Assembly (NCBI GenBank): GCA_030065125.1
Contig: JASJDM010000022.1
Location: forward strand, 62,001 to 126,000
Direction of reading: 5' to 3'
DNA: 64,000 nucleotides
Origin: Lysobacterales bacterium
GTDB lineage: Bacteria; Pseudomonadota; Gammaproteobacteria; Xanthomonadales; SZUA-38
The position numbers were made by a program, and so were the translations under genes. Numbering within the stretch: the first letter of the stretch is position 1; every line of letters begins with the position of its first letter. Below the pieces are notes generated by a model. The model was not told the origin of the DNA. It was given only the letters and a program-made list of their open reading frames with translations, and searched no databases. Shown here piece by piece: positions 17,013 to 26,264 of the stretch.

Positions 17013-17076
17013 TGAATGACTTCCGTCGGTCGAATTGGACGAGGATGCGGAATCCCGGCGCTGAAGCGGTAACGGT

Positions 17077-17104
17077 CCGACATAGTTAACACGCATTATG
17101 TCGG
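17077..17104. promoter_or_regulatory. Dyad upstream of the Pat-type gene
   Basis: CCGACATA (17077-17084) and TATGTCGG (17097-17104) are a perfect 8-base inverted repeat with a 12-base spacer, 65 bases before the Pat-type ATG. The rest of the 291-base divergent gap (17013-17303) shows no convincing gene. The arms and spacing would suit a dimeric regulator, but none is identified. Confidence 0.4.
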
Positions 17105-17303
17105 GGCTGTATTGCGGTAATCCGAGGGAGCGCCGGGCGGGTCCGCCGCAATTCGCCTCGCCCAGACGGATACGGCCTGCGCCTCGCCGCAAAACGGGCT
17201 CGGTCCGGCGCATTTCCGGGACGATTCGACGGGCCGGCCGTTGACTTTAGGGCAAACTTTGGGCCAACCCGATGGAGATCCCGTAATCGATTCAGGAGAG
17301 CAT

Positions 17304-17699
17304 ATGATGAACTTGATGATTAATTGGATGCGGCTGCTGGCGACCGCGCTGTCGCTGATGCTGGTGGTGGGATGCCAATCCGGGGACCAGGCGCCTTTCC
17401 GGACCTCCGTGGACGTCGATATGAACCAGGTGCCGGCGCTCCTGGCCGCCGTTGATGCCCTGACGGAAAACCCGTTGGATACGGCGGGCATGCTGGCGTT
17501 GACGGAGTCGGTGCCCATGGATGGGGAATTGCAGGAGCGCTATGCGGTCACCTTCCAGGGTCGGGAAACCGATGTCCTCTATCACATCTGGCTGGAACAG
17601 ACCGGCTGGGTGCATCTGTACTTTTCGTCGCCATCCGCTGAGTTCATCGAGGCGGTGAAGCAAACCACCGCGGCTTTCGCCCGAGCGGAGACCGGTTGA
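17304..17699 (+). CDS. Small predicted lipoprotein, function unknown
   Basis: 131 residues from ATG 17304 (ATG 17307 is equally possible), with CAGGAG 7 bases before. The N-terminus is a lipoprotein signal with lipobox LVVGC, cysteine acylated and Q-S at the next positions, which favours the outer membrane. The mature part is a small alpha/beta protein (VDVDMNQVPALLAAVDALTE..., GRETDVLYHIWLEQTGWVHL). I do not recognise a family. It faces the LytTR regulator end to end, 13 bases apart. Confidence 0.65.
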   Translation: MMNLMINWMRLLATALSLMLVVGCQSGDQAPFRTSVDVDMNQVPALLAAVDALTENPLDTAGMLALTESVPMDGELQERYAVTFQGRETDVLYHIWLEQTGWVHLYFSSPSAEFIEAVKQTTAAFARAETG

Positions 17700-17712
17700 C
17701 GGCATAGCCGGA

Positions 17713-18516
17713 TCAGGCCTGGGGTGCGCCGGTCAGCCGGGGTACGGTGTCTTTGTAGCTGCGGCTGAGCTTCAGTTCCTGACCGCATTTCAGGGTCAGG
17801 AAGTATTCGCCGTTGATATGAGATCGCAATGACGCAACGCGATCGGCGTTGACGATCGTGGAACGATGGATGCGAACGAATCGCCGTGAATCCAGCATCT
17901 GTTCCATTTTTTTCATGGTTCCCCGCAGCACGTGGGTATGCCCAAGGGCGTGTATGCACATGTAGTCGCCGGCGGCGTCCACCCAGTCGATATCGGCGAC
18001 GTCCACACAGGCCGTGCGCTTTCCATCCTTGATGGCGAGGCGCCGAGGCGGCGTGTTCGCGGTGGAATCCAGGACACTGTCCAGCGTCAGGTCCTCGCCG
18101 GTCAGGTCGCAGATCAGCTTCAGCAGCTTGCTGCGATGGGCAACCGCGTTGCGGTTCTCGAACACAGCGCGAACCCGCTCCACCGCATGGTTCAAACGTT
18201 GATCGTCAATGGGTTTCAACAGGTAATCCAGGGCGTTGGCCTCAAATGCCTTGATGGCATAGTCCGAGTATGCCGTGACAAAAATCACCAGAGGCATTTC
18301 CGGCCCCGCCAGCTCCTGCAGGGTTTCGAAGCCATCCATGCCTGGCATCTGGATGTCCAGGAAAACCAGGTCCGGCCTGAGTGTCCGGGTTGCATCGATG
18401 GCCTCGCGTCCGTTGCGGCTTTCGCCGCAGATTTCAATGTCCGGATACGAGGCCAGGCGGATCTCCAACCCGCGCCGGGCCAGGGCTTCGTCGTCGACAA
18501 TGAGTGCCCTAATCAT
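17713..18516 (-). CDS. LytTR-family response regulator
   Basis: 267 residues. The receiver domain (1-~120) has the acidic pair in LIVDDEAL, the phospho-acceptor D54 in VFLDIQMPG and the lysine in YLLKPID. The LytTR DNA-binding domain (~165-260) shows IDWVDAAGDYMCIHAL, RRFVRIHRSTIVN and LSRSYKDTV. It overlaps the kinase gene by 8 bases (18509-18516) and is last in the four-gene unit with the RND pump. LytTR regulators bind paired direct repeats; the pump operon promoter region at 23807-24018 is the first place to look. Confidence 0.93.
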   Translation of the reverse strand: MIRALIVDDEALARRGLEIRLASYPDIEICGESRNGREAIDATRTLRPDLVFLDIQMPGMDGFETLQELAGPEMPLVIFVTAYSDYAIKAFEANALDYLLKPIDDQRLNHAVERVRAVFENRNAVAHRSKLLKLICDLTGEDLTLDSVLDSTANTPPRRLAIKDGKRTACVDVADIDWVDAAGDYMCIHALGHTHVLRGTMKKMEQMLDSRRFVRIHRSTIVNADRVASLRSHINGEYFLTLKCGQELKLSRSYKDTVPRLTGAPQA

Positions 18517-19582
18517 GTTCAGATTCGTACGGCAGGTTGATGGTGATCACCAGTCCGCGCGGGTTGTTGGGCGCCAGCGTGAATGCCTGGCTGTCACCGT
18601 AAAGCTGTTTCAGCCGCTCCCGGGTGTTTTTCAGGCCAACGCCCGACGACTTTGCCGATTGCTGAGCGCCATTTTCCAAGCCAGGACCATCATCAGCAAT
18701 GGTCAGGAGTAATGTGTCACCGTGGCACTTGGCGGAAATCCTGATGGTGCCTCCCTCCTCACGGGGCGTCACGGCGTACTTGATGGCGTTTTCGATCAGC
18801 GGCTGCAGAATCAGGCTGGGTACCAGCCCGTCCAGGGCGCGGGCTTCGATTTCCCTGTGTACCTGGAGGCGGTCGCCGAAACGCACCATCTCGATCTCCA
18901 GGTAAAGGTCCAGCGCCTCCAGTTCTTTGCGCAGAGTGACCCGTTTCATGGGGTCGTTGTCCAGGGAGTAGCGCAGGAAATCACTCAGGCGCGTCACCGC
19001 CTGGTTGGCGGTTTCATTCTGCCGGTCCAGGATCAGCGTGGAGATGGCGTTCAGGGTGTTGAACAGGAAATGGGGATTGAGCTGGTAGCGCAGCATCTTG
19101 AGCTGGGCCTGGTGTGCGGCGGCCGTGGCCTTCAGGGTTTGCTCCGTTTGCCGCTGCAGCTGCTGGTAATACTTGATTCCAAAATACAGTCCGCTCCAGC
19201 ACAGCAAGACATAGAACGACCCCATCACGCCGGCAAAGTATCCGGTCCAGTGCTCCGGTCGCCAGCCGTGTTTGACCCAGCTCCAGTACAGTTCGTTGTC
19301 CAGCCAGTTCCAGCCAATGGCCAGCAGGTAGCAGACCACCAGTGCACCCAGGGCAATCTGCCGGGGGGAGCGTGGCCACAGCCACTGGTAGTAGTACCGC
19401 AGGGGAATGGTAAGGAGGAACCCGCTGGCCGCCGTGACGCTGATGACAGACAGGACGGAGTCGGGTTTTTCGTATGCCAGTGCGCCCAGGTAGGCAGCAA
19501 TGACGTAGCCACCCCAGCCGGCGATATTCAGGACCCAGAATGTCCGGGTTCTGTCCTGCAATAGTTCACGCAGATTAATCAC
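18509..19582 (-). CDS. LytS/YehU-type sensor histidine kinase
   Basis: 357 residues. About four hydrophobic membrane helices fill residues 15-135, followed by a coiled linker (QLQRQTEQTLKATAAAHQAQ). The His_kinase domain has the phospho-acceptor H171 in QLNPHFLFNTLNA. The HATPase domain has LILQPLIENAIKYAV (N box), IADDGPGLEN and GVGLKNTRERL. The short loops leave no sizeable periplasmic sensor domain, so it probably senses a signal within the membrane. It pairs with the overlapping LytTR regulator and lies downstream of the RND genes on the same strand. Confidence 0.92.
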   Translation of the reverse strand: MINLRELLQDRTRTFWVLNIAGWGGYVIAAYLGALAYEKPDSVLSVISVTAASGFLLTIPLRYYYQWLWPRSPRQIALGALVVCYLLAIGWNWLDNELYWSWVKHGWRPEHWTGYFAGVMGSFYVLLCWSGLYFGIKYYQQLQRQTEQTLKATAAAHQAQLKMLRYQLNPHFLFNTLNAISTLILDRQNETANQAVTRLSDFLRYSLDNDPMKRVTLRKELEALDLYLEIEMVRFGDRLQVHREIEARALDGLVPSLILQPLIENAIKYAVTPREEGGTIRISAKCHGDTLLLTIADDGPGLENGAQQSAKSSGVGLKNTRERLKQLYGDSQAFTLAPNNPRGLVITINLPYESEHD

Positions 19583-19634
19583 GGACCGAACGATAACAGA
19601 CTCCAGTTGGCCGGGTGGATTGCCGGTCTCCTGC

Positions 19635-20693
19635 TTAGCTCTCCGTGTAGATCACGACTGCCGCCCCGTCACTCAGGGACTCGGCGCCGCGCACGGCAAT
19701 CCGATCCCCGGGGCTGAGATTGCCGCGCACCGCCACCCGTTCTCCCATGGCTTCGGCCACTTCGATGTCCACCCGGCGCGCGGTGCCGGCCTGTTCGATC
19801 CGCATGACATAGGTACCGTCGGCCCGCAGCACTACGGAATCCCGGGGAACGGTCAGCGCAGCGTTTGCCGCCAGCGGCAGGGACACGCTGACCAGCTGCC
19901 CCGCTGCAACATGAACCGGCGCCGATTCGGGCAGGTCGATGCGCACTTCGAAAGTCTGGGAAAGCGCGTCCGCTGCGGGCACTGCCGTGCGAATGGTGCC
20001 CTGGAGTCGCTGTTCTTTCATCCGGATTTCGGCGTTTCCGCCGGCCCGTATTCGGGGCAGGTACCGGATGGGCACTGAGGCCCGCACCTCCAGGTGAAGG
20101 GTGTCAGTCATCGACAGCAGGATGTCCCCCCGGTCGACATCCTCTCCCTGGTAGCGCTCCTGGCGGGTCACCACGCCGGAAAAGGGGGCCAGCGCCGTAC
20201 AGCGTTCCAGTTCCTTGCTGGTCTGGCGAATGCGAACTTCCACCACCCGGATTTCGCTGGCGGCCAGGTCCCGGTTGGCCCGGACCCGCTCCAGCTGGTT
20301 GATGGACGTGGCCAGGCGGGCCTTCTCCAGCCGGCTCACTTCCTCGACCAGGGATTTAAGGTTCACCTTTTCCCGGTCAACCTGGGCCAATTGCTCCTCC
20401 CGGCGAAGCTCCAGCAGGCCACAGTCGAAACGGGCCACCGGCTGACCCTGGATGACAGAGTCGCCGGGTTCAGCGATCCATTCGATTTGCGCCGGCAGGC
20501 CGGCGGTAATCTGAGCGGCCTGGCGGCTGAATACAGTACCTGCGGCGGGAACCGTGGGGGTGATGTTCTCGGCCCGCACCTCGGACACGGTCACCGGTAC
20601 AGCGGTGGCCTCCTGGTCCTGGCCCAGGGCTGCCGTAATGGGCGTCGCAGTCAGTGCCAGCAGCATTACGATTGGACGCAGATTCACAGTCAT
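19635..20693 (-). CDS. RND efflux periplasmic adaptor (membrane fusion protein)
   Basis: 352 residues with an N-terminal signal (IVMLLALTATPITAALG). The layout is lipoyl half-motif VFSRQAAQITAGLPAQIEWI, a coiled-coil hairpin ~95-160 (REKVNLKSLVEEVSRLEKA), second lipoyl half (ALAPFSGVVTRQERYQGEDV), beta-barrel and C-terminal membrane-proximal domain (DSVVLRADGTYVMRIEQ). It bridges the inner-membrane pump to an outer-membrane channel; no TolC-like gene is in the window. Its ATGA start overlaps the permease stop by 4 bases. Confidence 0.92.
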   Translation of the reverse strand: MTVNLRPIVMLLALTATPITAALGQDQEATAVPVTVSEVRAENITPTVPAAGTVFSRQAAQITAGLPAQIEWIAEPGDSVIQGQPVARFDCGLLELRREEQLAQVDREKVNLKSLVEEVSRLEKARLATSINQLERVRANRDLAASEIRVVEVRIRQTSKELERCTALAPFSGVVTRQERYQGEDVDRGDILLSMTDTLHLEVRASVPIRYLPRIRAGGNAEIRMKEQRLQGTIRTAVPAADALSQTFEVRIDLPESAPVHVAAGQLVSVSLPLAANAALTVPRDSVVLRADGTYVMRIEQAGTARRVDIEVAEAMGERVAVRGNLSPGDRIAVRGAESLSDGAAVVIYTES

Positions 20694-23600
20694 CGCATGT
20701 CTCCAAGTTGATCAACCGCCGCGGAGATCGGTTGCTGGTGAACCGTCGGCCGACGGGGCTCCTTCACCCGTCGCCCCTCGCCCAGGCGCAATATGCTGGG
20801 CAGGAGCAGCAGGGTAAAAATGGCGCTGACGCTCATCCCGCCAACGATGACGGTGGCCAGTCCGCGATAGATCTCGCTGCCGACACCCGGAACCAGCATC
20901 AGGGGCAACATGCCGCAGATGGAGGTAAGGGTGCTCATGAAAATGGGCCGTACCCGGATGCGTATGGCCTGGGTGACCGCCTCCCGCCGCCCCAGACCGT
21001 CCCGTTCCGCGGCCCGGGTCTGGTGCACCAGCAGGATGGCGTTATTCACCACCAGACCCAGCAGGATGATGAACCCGATCATGGTCAGCAGTTCCAGTGC
21101 CTGGTAGGTAAACAGGTTCAGCACCTGGAGGGCGATAACGCCGCCGACCACCGCCAGGGGCATCACCAGCAATACGATCAGGCTGTCGCTGATGGAGCGG
21201 AACATCGCCGCCATGATCAGGGCCAGGATCAGCACCGCCAGCACGAAGTTCCGCCCCATCTGGTTGACCGTGCCGGCCAGGCGGTCCGCCGTACCGCGGT
21301 AATGGATTCTGGCATCTGCCGGCAGGGCCTCGGCGATGACCGGTCCAATATCCGCGCGAAGCGACTCCAGTGCTTCCTCCATGGTGATTCCGGCAGGGGG
21401 AAGTACCTGCAGGGTGATGGTGCGCTGTCCATTGACCCGCCGGAGCTGGGTGGGACCAACCGATCGCTGGGGCGGGGCCAGCTCACCGACAACCTGGATG
21501 CCGGATTGTGGCGTTGCAATGGGCAGTCCCGCCAGGTCCTCGGGAGACTCCCAGCCGCCACCCCAGACAATGACGTCCCGGGCCTGGTTGCCGTCGAAAT
21601 AGCGTCCGGCGAACAGGCCACCGGTGAACGCCCGGATCGCATCCGCCACCGCAGATCGGTCCAGCCCGGCCTGGGTGATCCGTATATCGTCCGGGACCAG
21701 CTGCAGTTCCGGCTTGGACAGGGATACACCGGGCAGGGCCCTGACCGACCAGTCCTCAAATTGCGATTCGATGGCGTCCTGCCCCACGCGGGCAGCGTTC
21801 ATCAGCGGCAGCAGGTCAGGCCCCTGCAGGTCCAGGTTGATGTTGCGCCCCCCGGAGATGCCGATGTTCAGCAACGATGACCGCCACACGAACGCCTCGG
21901 AACCCGGCAGCCCCACCAGGATTTCCTCCCGCAGCAGGCGCATCAGCTCCGGTGCCTCCCGCGGGTCGCTGGGGTAGATGAATACGCCCGAGGCATTGGG
22001 GCCGTAGCTGTAAAGGTTGTAGCCGCGAATACCGGGGCTGGCCTGGCCGTCCACGTGGGGCTGGAATCTCCGAATGACTTCGGCGATCAGTTCGTCTTCG
22101 ATGGTGGACAGCGGAATGCCGTCAGGCATGCTGAAGGAAACTTCGACGCCGTCGGCATCAGCCTGGGGTAAAAAGTCCAGCTTTGGGGCCAGGGCCACGG
22201 TGAGCAGCGCCGGCAGGGTCACCAGCCCGCCGATCCACAGGGCACGCCGACCGGCGGTGTCCGTCAGCTGCATGATCCCGGCGGTGACGCGATTCCAGAA
22301 AGCCTCCAGCGAGTCCCGGGAACTGGTGCTGCGCAGCAGGTATCCACTGGCAACGGGAAGGATCGTGATGGCAGCCAGTGCCGATGCCGCTACCGCAACC
22401 GACAGCGTCAGGGCCAGGTCGGCAAACAGCTGCCCTTCCAGGCCTGCCATGAACAATATGGGCAGGAAGATGGCGATGCTGGTCACGGTGGAGGCAAACA
22501 GGGCGCCCACCACCTGGGACGGCCCTTCCCGCACGGCCCGGGAGCGGGACATGCCGCCCTGTCGCAGCCGCACAATGTTCTCCTGAACGATGATGGCCGC
22601 GTCCAGCACCAGGCCGACCGCGAAAGCCAGACCCGCCAGTGACACCACGTTTAGGCTGCGCCCGAGCAGGCTCAGCGCGACAAAGGCCGTCAGCAGCGAA
22701 AACGGAATGGTCAGCGCAATCAGCAAGGTCGCCTTCCACCCCCTGAGGAACACCCACAGCATGGCCAGCGCAAGGACGACCCCCAGAACCAGGTTGCCGT
22801 TGACCAGCGCGATGGCGCGGCGAATGTGCACCGACGCATCGAAACTGAGCACCAGCTGCAGGTCCCGGGCGGCCAGAGGGCCGGCATTGAGTTCGTCGAT
22901 GGCCCGGTTGATCTCGTCCAGGATAGTCACGGTGTTGGCGCCGTACTTGCCCTGGACCTGGATGTAATAGGCCGGGAAACCGGTGCGGTACATAAATCCG
23001 CTGCGCGGGTAGAGCACGGTCTGAACCTCGGCAACGTCCCGCAGGTAAACCGGCTGGTTGGCGCGGCGGGCGACAATCAGATCGCCCAGGTCGTCCAGGT
23101 CGAAGCCGCCCAGAAACCTCACCGTATACTGCCGGCGCCCCACGCTGGCCAATCCCCCGGTGCTGTGCACGGCCCGGGAAACCGTGTCTGCGATGTCCGC
23201 CACCTGCACACCCAGGGCGGCCGTGCGATAGGGGTCGAAACTGATCAACACCATCTCCTCGCGCTCGCTGCGCAGGAACAGTCGCTGGACACCCTCGATG
23301 GCCAGCAGGCGGGGCTCGACCTCGGTATCGATGATGTCCTGAAACCGCGTCACGTCGGTCCCCGGAGCGGGGTCTCGAGGGTGAACCAGCAGCGTGGCCA
23401 CCGGCGATGTCCAGCCGCCCACCTGGATTTCCGGCTCGTTGGCATCGGCCGGCAGGGCCTCGGCCTGGTTCAGCGCATTCAGTACGTCGATCATGGCAGC
23501 CTGCAGGTCGGTGCCCACGTCGAAGGTCAGGTGCACGTTGCCCCCGCCAGCAAATACGTTGCTGGACATTTCCACCATGCCCGGAATGCCCCGCAGCGCT

Positions 23601-23806
23601 TCTTCCTGGGGCTCAACAATATTGGCTTCAACCTCCTGGGGAGCGGCGGAACGCCAGGACGTGTTGATGTTGATTTCCGGATACTCGATGTTGGGCAGCA
23701 TCTGGATCGGCAGGGCGATGATGCCGATGATGCCAAAGACCAGCACCAGGGCCGCCACGGCCAGCAGGGCCGGTGGGTTATCGGTAGACAGTCTGATCAG
23801 CGGCAT
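20690..23806 (-). CDS. RND efflux permease, AcrB-like, with altered proton-relay residues
   Basis: 1038 residues, the usual RND length, with 12 expected membrane helices and two large periplasmic domains. The N-terminus MPLIRLSTDNPP, the LPNIEYPEI motif and the repeat architecture are typical. In TM4 the pair of aspartates of AcrB (V-D-D-A) is replaced by L-D402-A403-A, and the TM10 lysine (A-K-N-A in AcrB) is asparagine in LVVNNAILLV. The drug-efflux relay is therefore incomplete, which suggests a different coupling or substrate class. It is first gene of the unit with adaptor, kinase and regulator. Confidence 0.9.
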   Translation of the reverse strand: MPLIRLSTDNPPALLAVAALVLVFGIIGIIALPIQMLPNIEYPEININTSWRSAAPQEVEANIVEPQEEALRGIPGMVEMSSNVFAGGGNVHLTFDVGTDLQAAMIDVLNALNQAEALPADANEPEIQVGGWTSPVATLLVHPRDPAPGTDVTRFQDIIDTEVEPRLLAIEGVQRLFLRSEREEMVLISFDPYRTAALGVQVADIADTVSRAVHSTGGLASVGRRQYTVRFLGGFDLDDLGDLIVARRANQPVYLRDVAEVQTVLYPRSGFMYRTGFPAYYIQVQGKYGANTVTILDEINRAIDELNAGPLAARDLQLVLSFDASVHIRRAIALVNGNLVLGVVLALAMLWVFLRGWKATLLIALTIPFSLLTAFVALSLLGRSLNVVSLAGLAFAVGLVLDAAIIVQENIVRLRQGGMSRSRAVREGPSQVVGALFASTVTSIAIFLPILFMAGLEGQLFADLALTLSVAVAASALAAITILPVASGYLLRSTSSRDSLEAFWNRVTAGIMQLTDTAGRRALWIGGLVTLPALLTVALAPKLDFLPQADADGVEVSFSMPDGIPLSTIEDELIAEVIRRFQPHVDGQASPGIRGYNLYSYGPNASGVFIYPSDPREAPELMRLLREEILVGLPGSEAFVWRSSLLNIGISGGRNINLDLQGPDLLPLMNAARVGQDAIESQFEDWSVRALPGVSLSKPELQLVPDDIRITQAGLDRSAVADAIRAFTGGLFAGRYFDGNQARDVIVWGGGWESPEDLAGLPIATPQSGIQVVGELAPPQRSVGPTQLRRVNGQRTITLQVLPPAGITMEEALESLRADIGPVIAEALPADARIHYRGTADRLAGTVNQMGRNFVLAVLILALIMAAMFRSISDSLIVLLVMPLAVVGGVIALQVLNLFTYQALELLTMIGFIILLGLVVNNAILLVHQTRAAERDGLGRREAVTQAIRIRVRPIFMSTLTSICGMLPLMLVPGVGSEIYRGLATVIVGGMSVSAIFTLLLLPSILRLGEGRRVKEPRRPTVHQQPISAAVDQLGDMR

Positions 23807-23989
23807 GATTCCTCCCGATGGACCAACTCCGAGCTGTATGACGTTCAGGGTAGGGCCGAAGTTGCCGTCAGCCGCGGGATTTGCGACGGAGCGACGCCTG
23901 GCAGCGTTGAGCCGAATTCCAGGGTCCGGGATCGCACGGGGCCGGGCGTATCGTACGGAGCCGAAAACGCGGCCAATGCAGTGTAGAAT

Positions 23990-24005
23990 CCGTTGGCATC
24001 AACGG
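23990..24005. promoter_or_regulatory. Candidate operator upstream of the sugar-catabolic operon
   Basis: CCGTTG-gcat-CAACGG is a perfect dyad of 16 bases with the compact shape of LacI-type operators. It follows a TAGAAT hexamer (23984-23989) that could be a -10 box and ends 13 bases before the ATG of the Gfo/Idh/MocA gene. No LacI-type gene is in the window, so the factor is unknown. Confidence 0.4.
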
Positions 24006-24018
24006 TTTGGGGGTATCC

Positions 24019-25188
24019 ATGAATTCCACGGTTTCGGGTCCGGTGCGGCTGGCCATGGTAGGCGGCGGCCAGGGCGCTTTCATCGGCGCGGTCCACCGTG
24101 CGGCAGCGCGGCTGGACGGTGCCTGGCAGCTGGTTGCCGGCGCCTTCAGCCGGGACCCGGACAATTGCCGGCAAACCGGCGCAGAGCTCGGGCTTGACCC
24201 CGCCCGCTGCTACGCCAGCTGGGAGGATCTCCTGGTGGGTGAAGCCCGCATGGCGCCGGATCAGCGCGCAGAATGCGTTGCCGTGGTGACACCCAATCAC
24301 CTGCACTTTCCCATTGCCAGGGCTGCCCTGGAGGCCGGGTTTCACGTCATGAGCGACAAGCCCGCCACCCGCACCCTGGAGGAAGCGGAGCAGCTGTCGG
24401 AGATCGTGTCCCGGGGGCAATGCCTGTATGGACTGACCCACACCTATCTGGGGTACCCCATGGTGGCTGAGGCACGAAACCTGGTGGCCAGCGGCAAGCT
24501 TGGGACTGTACGCAAGGTCTACGTGGAGTATCTGCAGGGCTGGTTGTCTGGCGCGGCTGAAGCCCAGGGCAGCAAGCAGGCGAAATGGCGCACGGACCCG
24601 GCTCGATCCGGTGCCGGGGGCGCCATCGGCGACATTGGCACCCATGCCTTCACCCTGGCGGAATGGGTATCGGGCCAGAGCGTGGTCTCACTGGCGGCCC
24701 AGCTGAACACCTTCGTGGAGGGGCGCCTGGTGGATGACGATGCCGCCGCGCTGCTGAGATTCGACGGCGGCGCCAGTGGCGTGCTGGTAAGCAGCCAGGT
24801 CTGTACCGGTGAAGAAAACGGCCTGCAGATTCGCGTTTACGGGGATCGGGGCGGGCTGCACTGGAAACAGATGGACCCGGAGGTGCTCCTGTATCGATCG
24901 GCCGACGGACAGGCCCGGATCCTGCGGGCCGGGGTCGACCAGCCCCTGGGCCAGCTGGCACTGTCGCGCTGCCGCACCCCCAGTGGCCATCCCCAGGGAT
25001 ACATTGAAGCATTTGCCAACCTCTACCGGGACTTTGCCGCCGCTATCCGCGCCGGCGAGCAACGGACCGCGCAGCGGGTACCCGGGATCGGAATGGGCCT
25101 GCGGGGCATGCAATTCGTTGATGGCATGATTGACAGCCATGCCGGTAATGGCCGGTGGGTGAACATCCAACAAGAGGATAAGCAATGA
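24019..25188 (+). CDS. Gfo/Idh/MocA-family sugar dehydrogenase
   Basis: 389 residues from ATG 24019 (an in-frame TTG 12 bases earlier is less likely). The N-terminal Rossmann domain has RLAMVGGGQGAFIGAVHRAA and the signature HVMSDKPATRTLEEAEQL, where the usual E-K-P is D-K-P. The C-terminal alpha/beta domain contains GAIGDIGTHAFTLAEW, with the histidine often used in catalysis. It would oxidise or reduce a sugar hydroxyl with NAD(P). It is first of five genes joined by 4-bp overlaps, where members of this family form or reduce 3-keto sugars. Confidence 0.88.
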   Translation: MNSTVSGPVRLAMVGGGQGAFIGAVHRAAARLDGAWQLVAGAFSRDPDNCRQTGAELGLDPARCYASWEDLLVGEARMAPDQRAECVAVVTPNHLHFPIARAALEAGFHVMSDKPATRTLEEAEQLSEIVSRGQCLYGLTHTYLGYPMVAEARNLVASGKLGTVRKVYVEYLQGWLSGAAEAQGSKQAKWRTDPARSGAGGAIGDIGTHAFTLAEWVSGQSVVSLAAQLNTFVEGRLVDDDAAALLRFDGGASGVLVSSQVCTGEENGLQIRVYGDRGGLHWKQMDPEVLLYRSADGQARILRAGVDQPLGQLALSRCRTPSGHPQGYIEAFANLYRDFAAAIRAGEQRTAQRVPGIGMGLRGMQFVDGMIDSHAGNGRWVNIQQEDKQ

Positions 25189-26264
25189 GCGCAATGCAGG
25201 GACCAGCCCTGTTCCTGGCCCAGTTCATGGGCGACGAACCGCCTTTCGACAACTGGGACAACGCCACCCGCTGGGCCGGCTCCATCGGCTACAAGGGTGT
25301 GCAGGTGCCGTCGAATGATCCACGCTGCATGGACCTGGCCCTGGCGGCCGAGAGCCAGGACTACTGTGATGCCCTGGCCGGAACCGCCCGGGAGCATGGC
25401 GTGGCCATCACCGAGCTGTCCACCCACATCCAGGGTCAGCTGGTGGCGGTTCACCCGGCCTACGACGACATGTTCGACGCGTTTGCCCCGGCCGAGGTTC
25501 ACGGCAACCCCCAGGCGCGCACGCAATGGGCTATCGATCAGCTGAAGCTGGCGGCCCGTGCCAGCCGGGGCCTTGGCCTGGCCGCCCACGCCACGTTTTC
25601 CGGCGCGCTGCTGTGGCCTTTCATGTATCCCTGGCCCCAGCGACCCGCCGGCCTGGTGGAGGAAGGATTCACCGAACTGGGGCGGCGCTGGCGGCCTATC
25701 CTGGATGCCTTTGACGAAGCCGGGGTAGACCTGTGCTACGAAATCCATCCCGGTGAAGATCTGCACGACGGTGCCACGTTCGAGATGTTCCTGGACGCGG
25801 TGGGTCACCATCCCCGGGCCAAGATCCTGTTTGACCCCAGTCACTTCCTGCTGCAGCAGCTGGACTACCTGGACTTCATCGACCGCTACCACGAGCGCAT
25901 CGGCATGTTTCACGTCAAGGACGCTGAGTTCAATCCCACCGGCCGCGCCGGTGTCTACGGAGGATATTTGGACTGGGTGGAGCGCCCGGGCCGGTTCCGC
26001 AGCCTGGGTGACGGCCAGGTAGACTTCAACGGAATTTTCTCCAGGCTCGCCCAATACGACTACTCGGGCTGGGCCGTGGTGGAATGGGAATGCTGCCTGA
26101 AACACCCGGAAGACGGGGCACGCGAGGGGGCCCGATTCGTGGCCGATCACATGATTCGAAAAACCGACAAGGCGTTTGATGATTTTGCCGGAGCCGATAC
26201 CGACCGGGCCCGCAACCGGCGAATCCTGGGCCTGGACTCTGGCGAATCGGGGGGGAATCCATGA
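25185..26264 (+). CDS. Sugar phosphate isomerase/epimerase-like TIM barrel
   Basis: 359 residues of the AP-endonuclease-2/xylose-isomerase-like TIM-barrel family. Likely metal ligands are visible in order: E in CYEIHPGED, D and H in LFDPSHFLLQQ, H in FHVKDAEF and E in VVEWECCLKH. Family members epimerise or isomerise sugars; relatives paired with Gfo/Idh/MocA enzymes act on 3-keto sugars or as beta-eliminating C-/O-glycoside lyases. Start and stop overlap neighbours by 4 bases. No signal peptide, so cytoplasmic. Confidence 0.87.
   Translation: MSAMQGPALFLAQFMGDEPPFDNWDNATRWAGSIGYKGVQVPSNDPRCMDLALAAESQDYCDALAGTAREHGVAITELSTHIQGQLVAVHPAYDDMFDAFAPAEVHGNPQARTQWAIDQLKLAARASRGLGLAAHATFSGALLWPFMYPWPQRPAGLVEEGFTELGRRWRPILDAFDEAGVDLCYEIHPGEDLHDGATFEMFLDAVGHHPRAKILFDPSHFLLQQLDYLDFIDRYHERIGMFHVKDAEFNPTGRAGVYGGYLDWVERPGRFRSLGDGQVDFNGIFSRLAQYDYSGWAVVEWECCLKHPEDGAREGARFVADHMIRKTDKAFDDFAGADTDRARNRRILGLDSGESGGNP

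Noticed and set aside
17012..17213. 5' extension of the Pat-type gene and similar extensions of the symporter, endonuclease and beta-helix genes
   Set aside because: No ribosome site or homology in the extensions; the internal ATGs have Shine-Dalgarno sequences or signal peptides.
20654..21880. 408-codon + strand frame and similar ones at 31504-32820 and 11675-12796
   Set aside because: Shadows opposite well-supported genes in GC-rich DNA, with His/Gln/Gly-rich composition.
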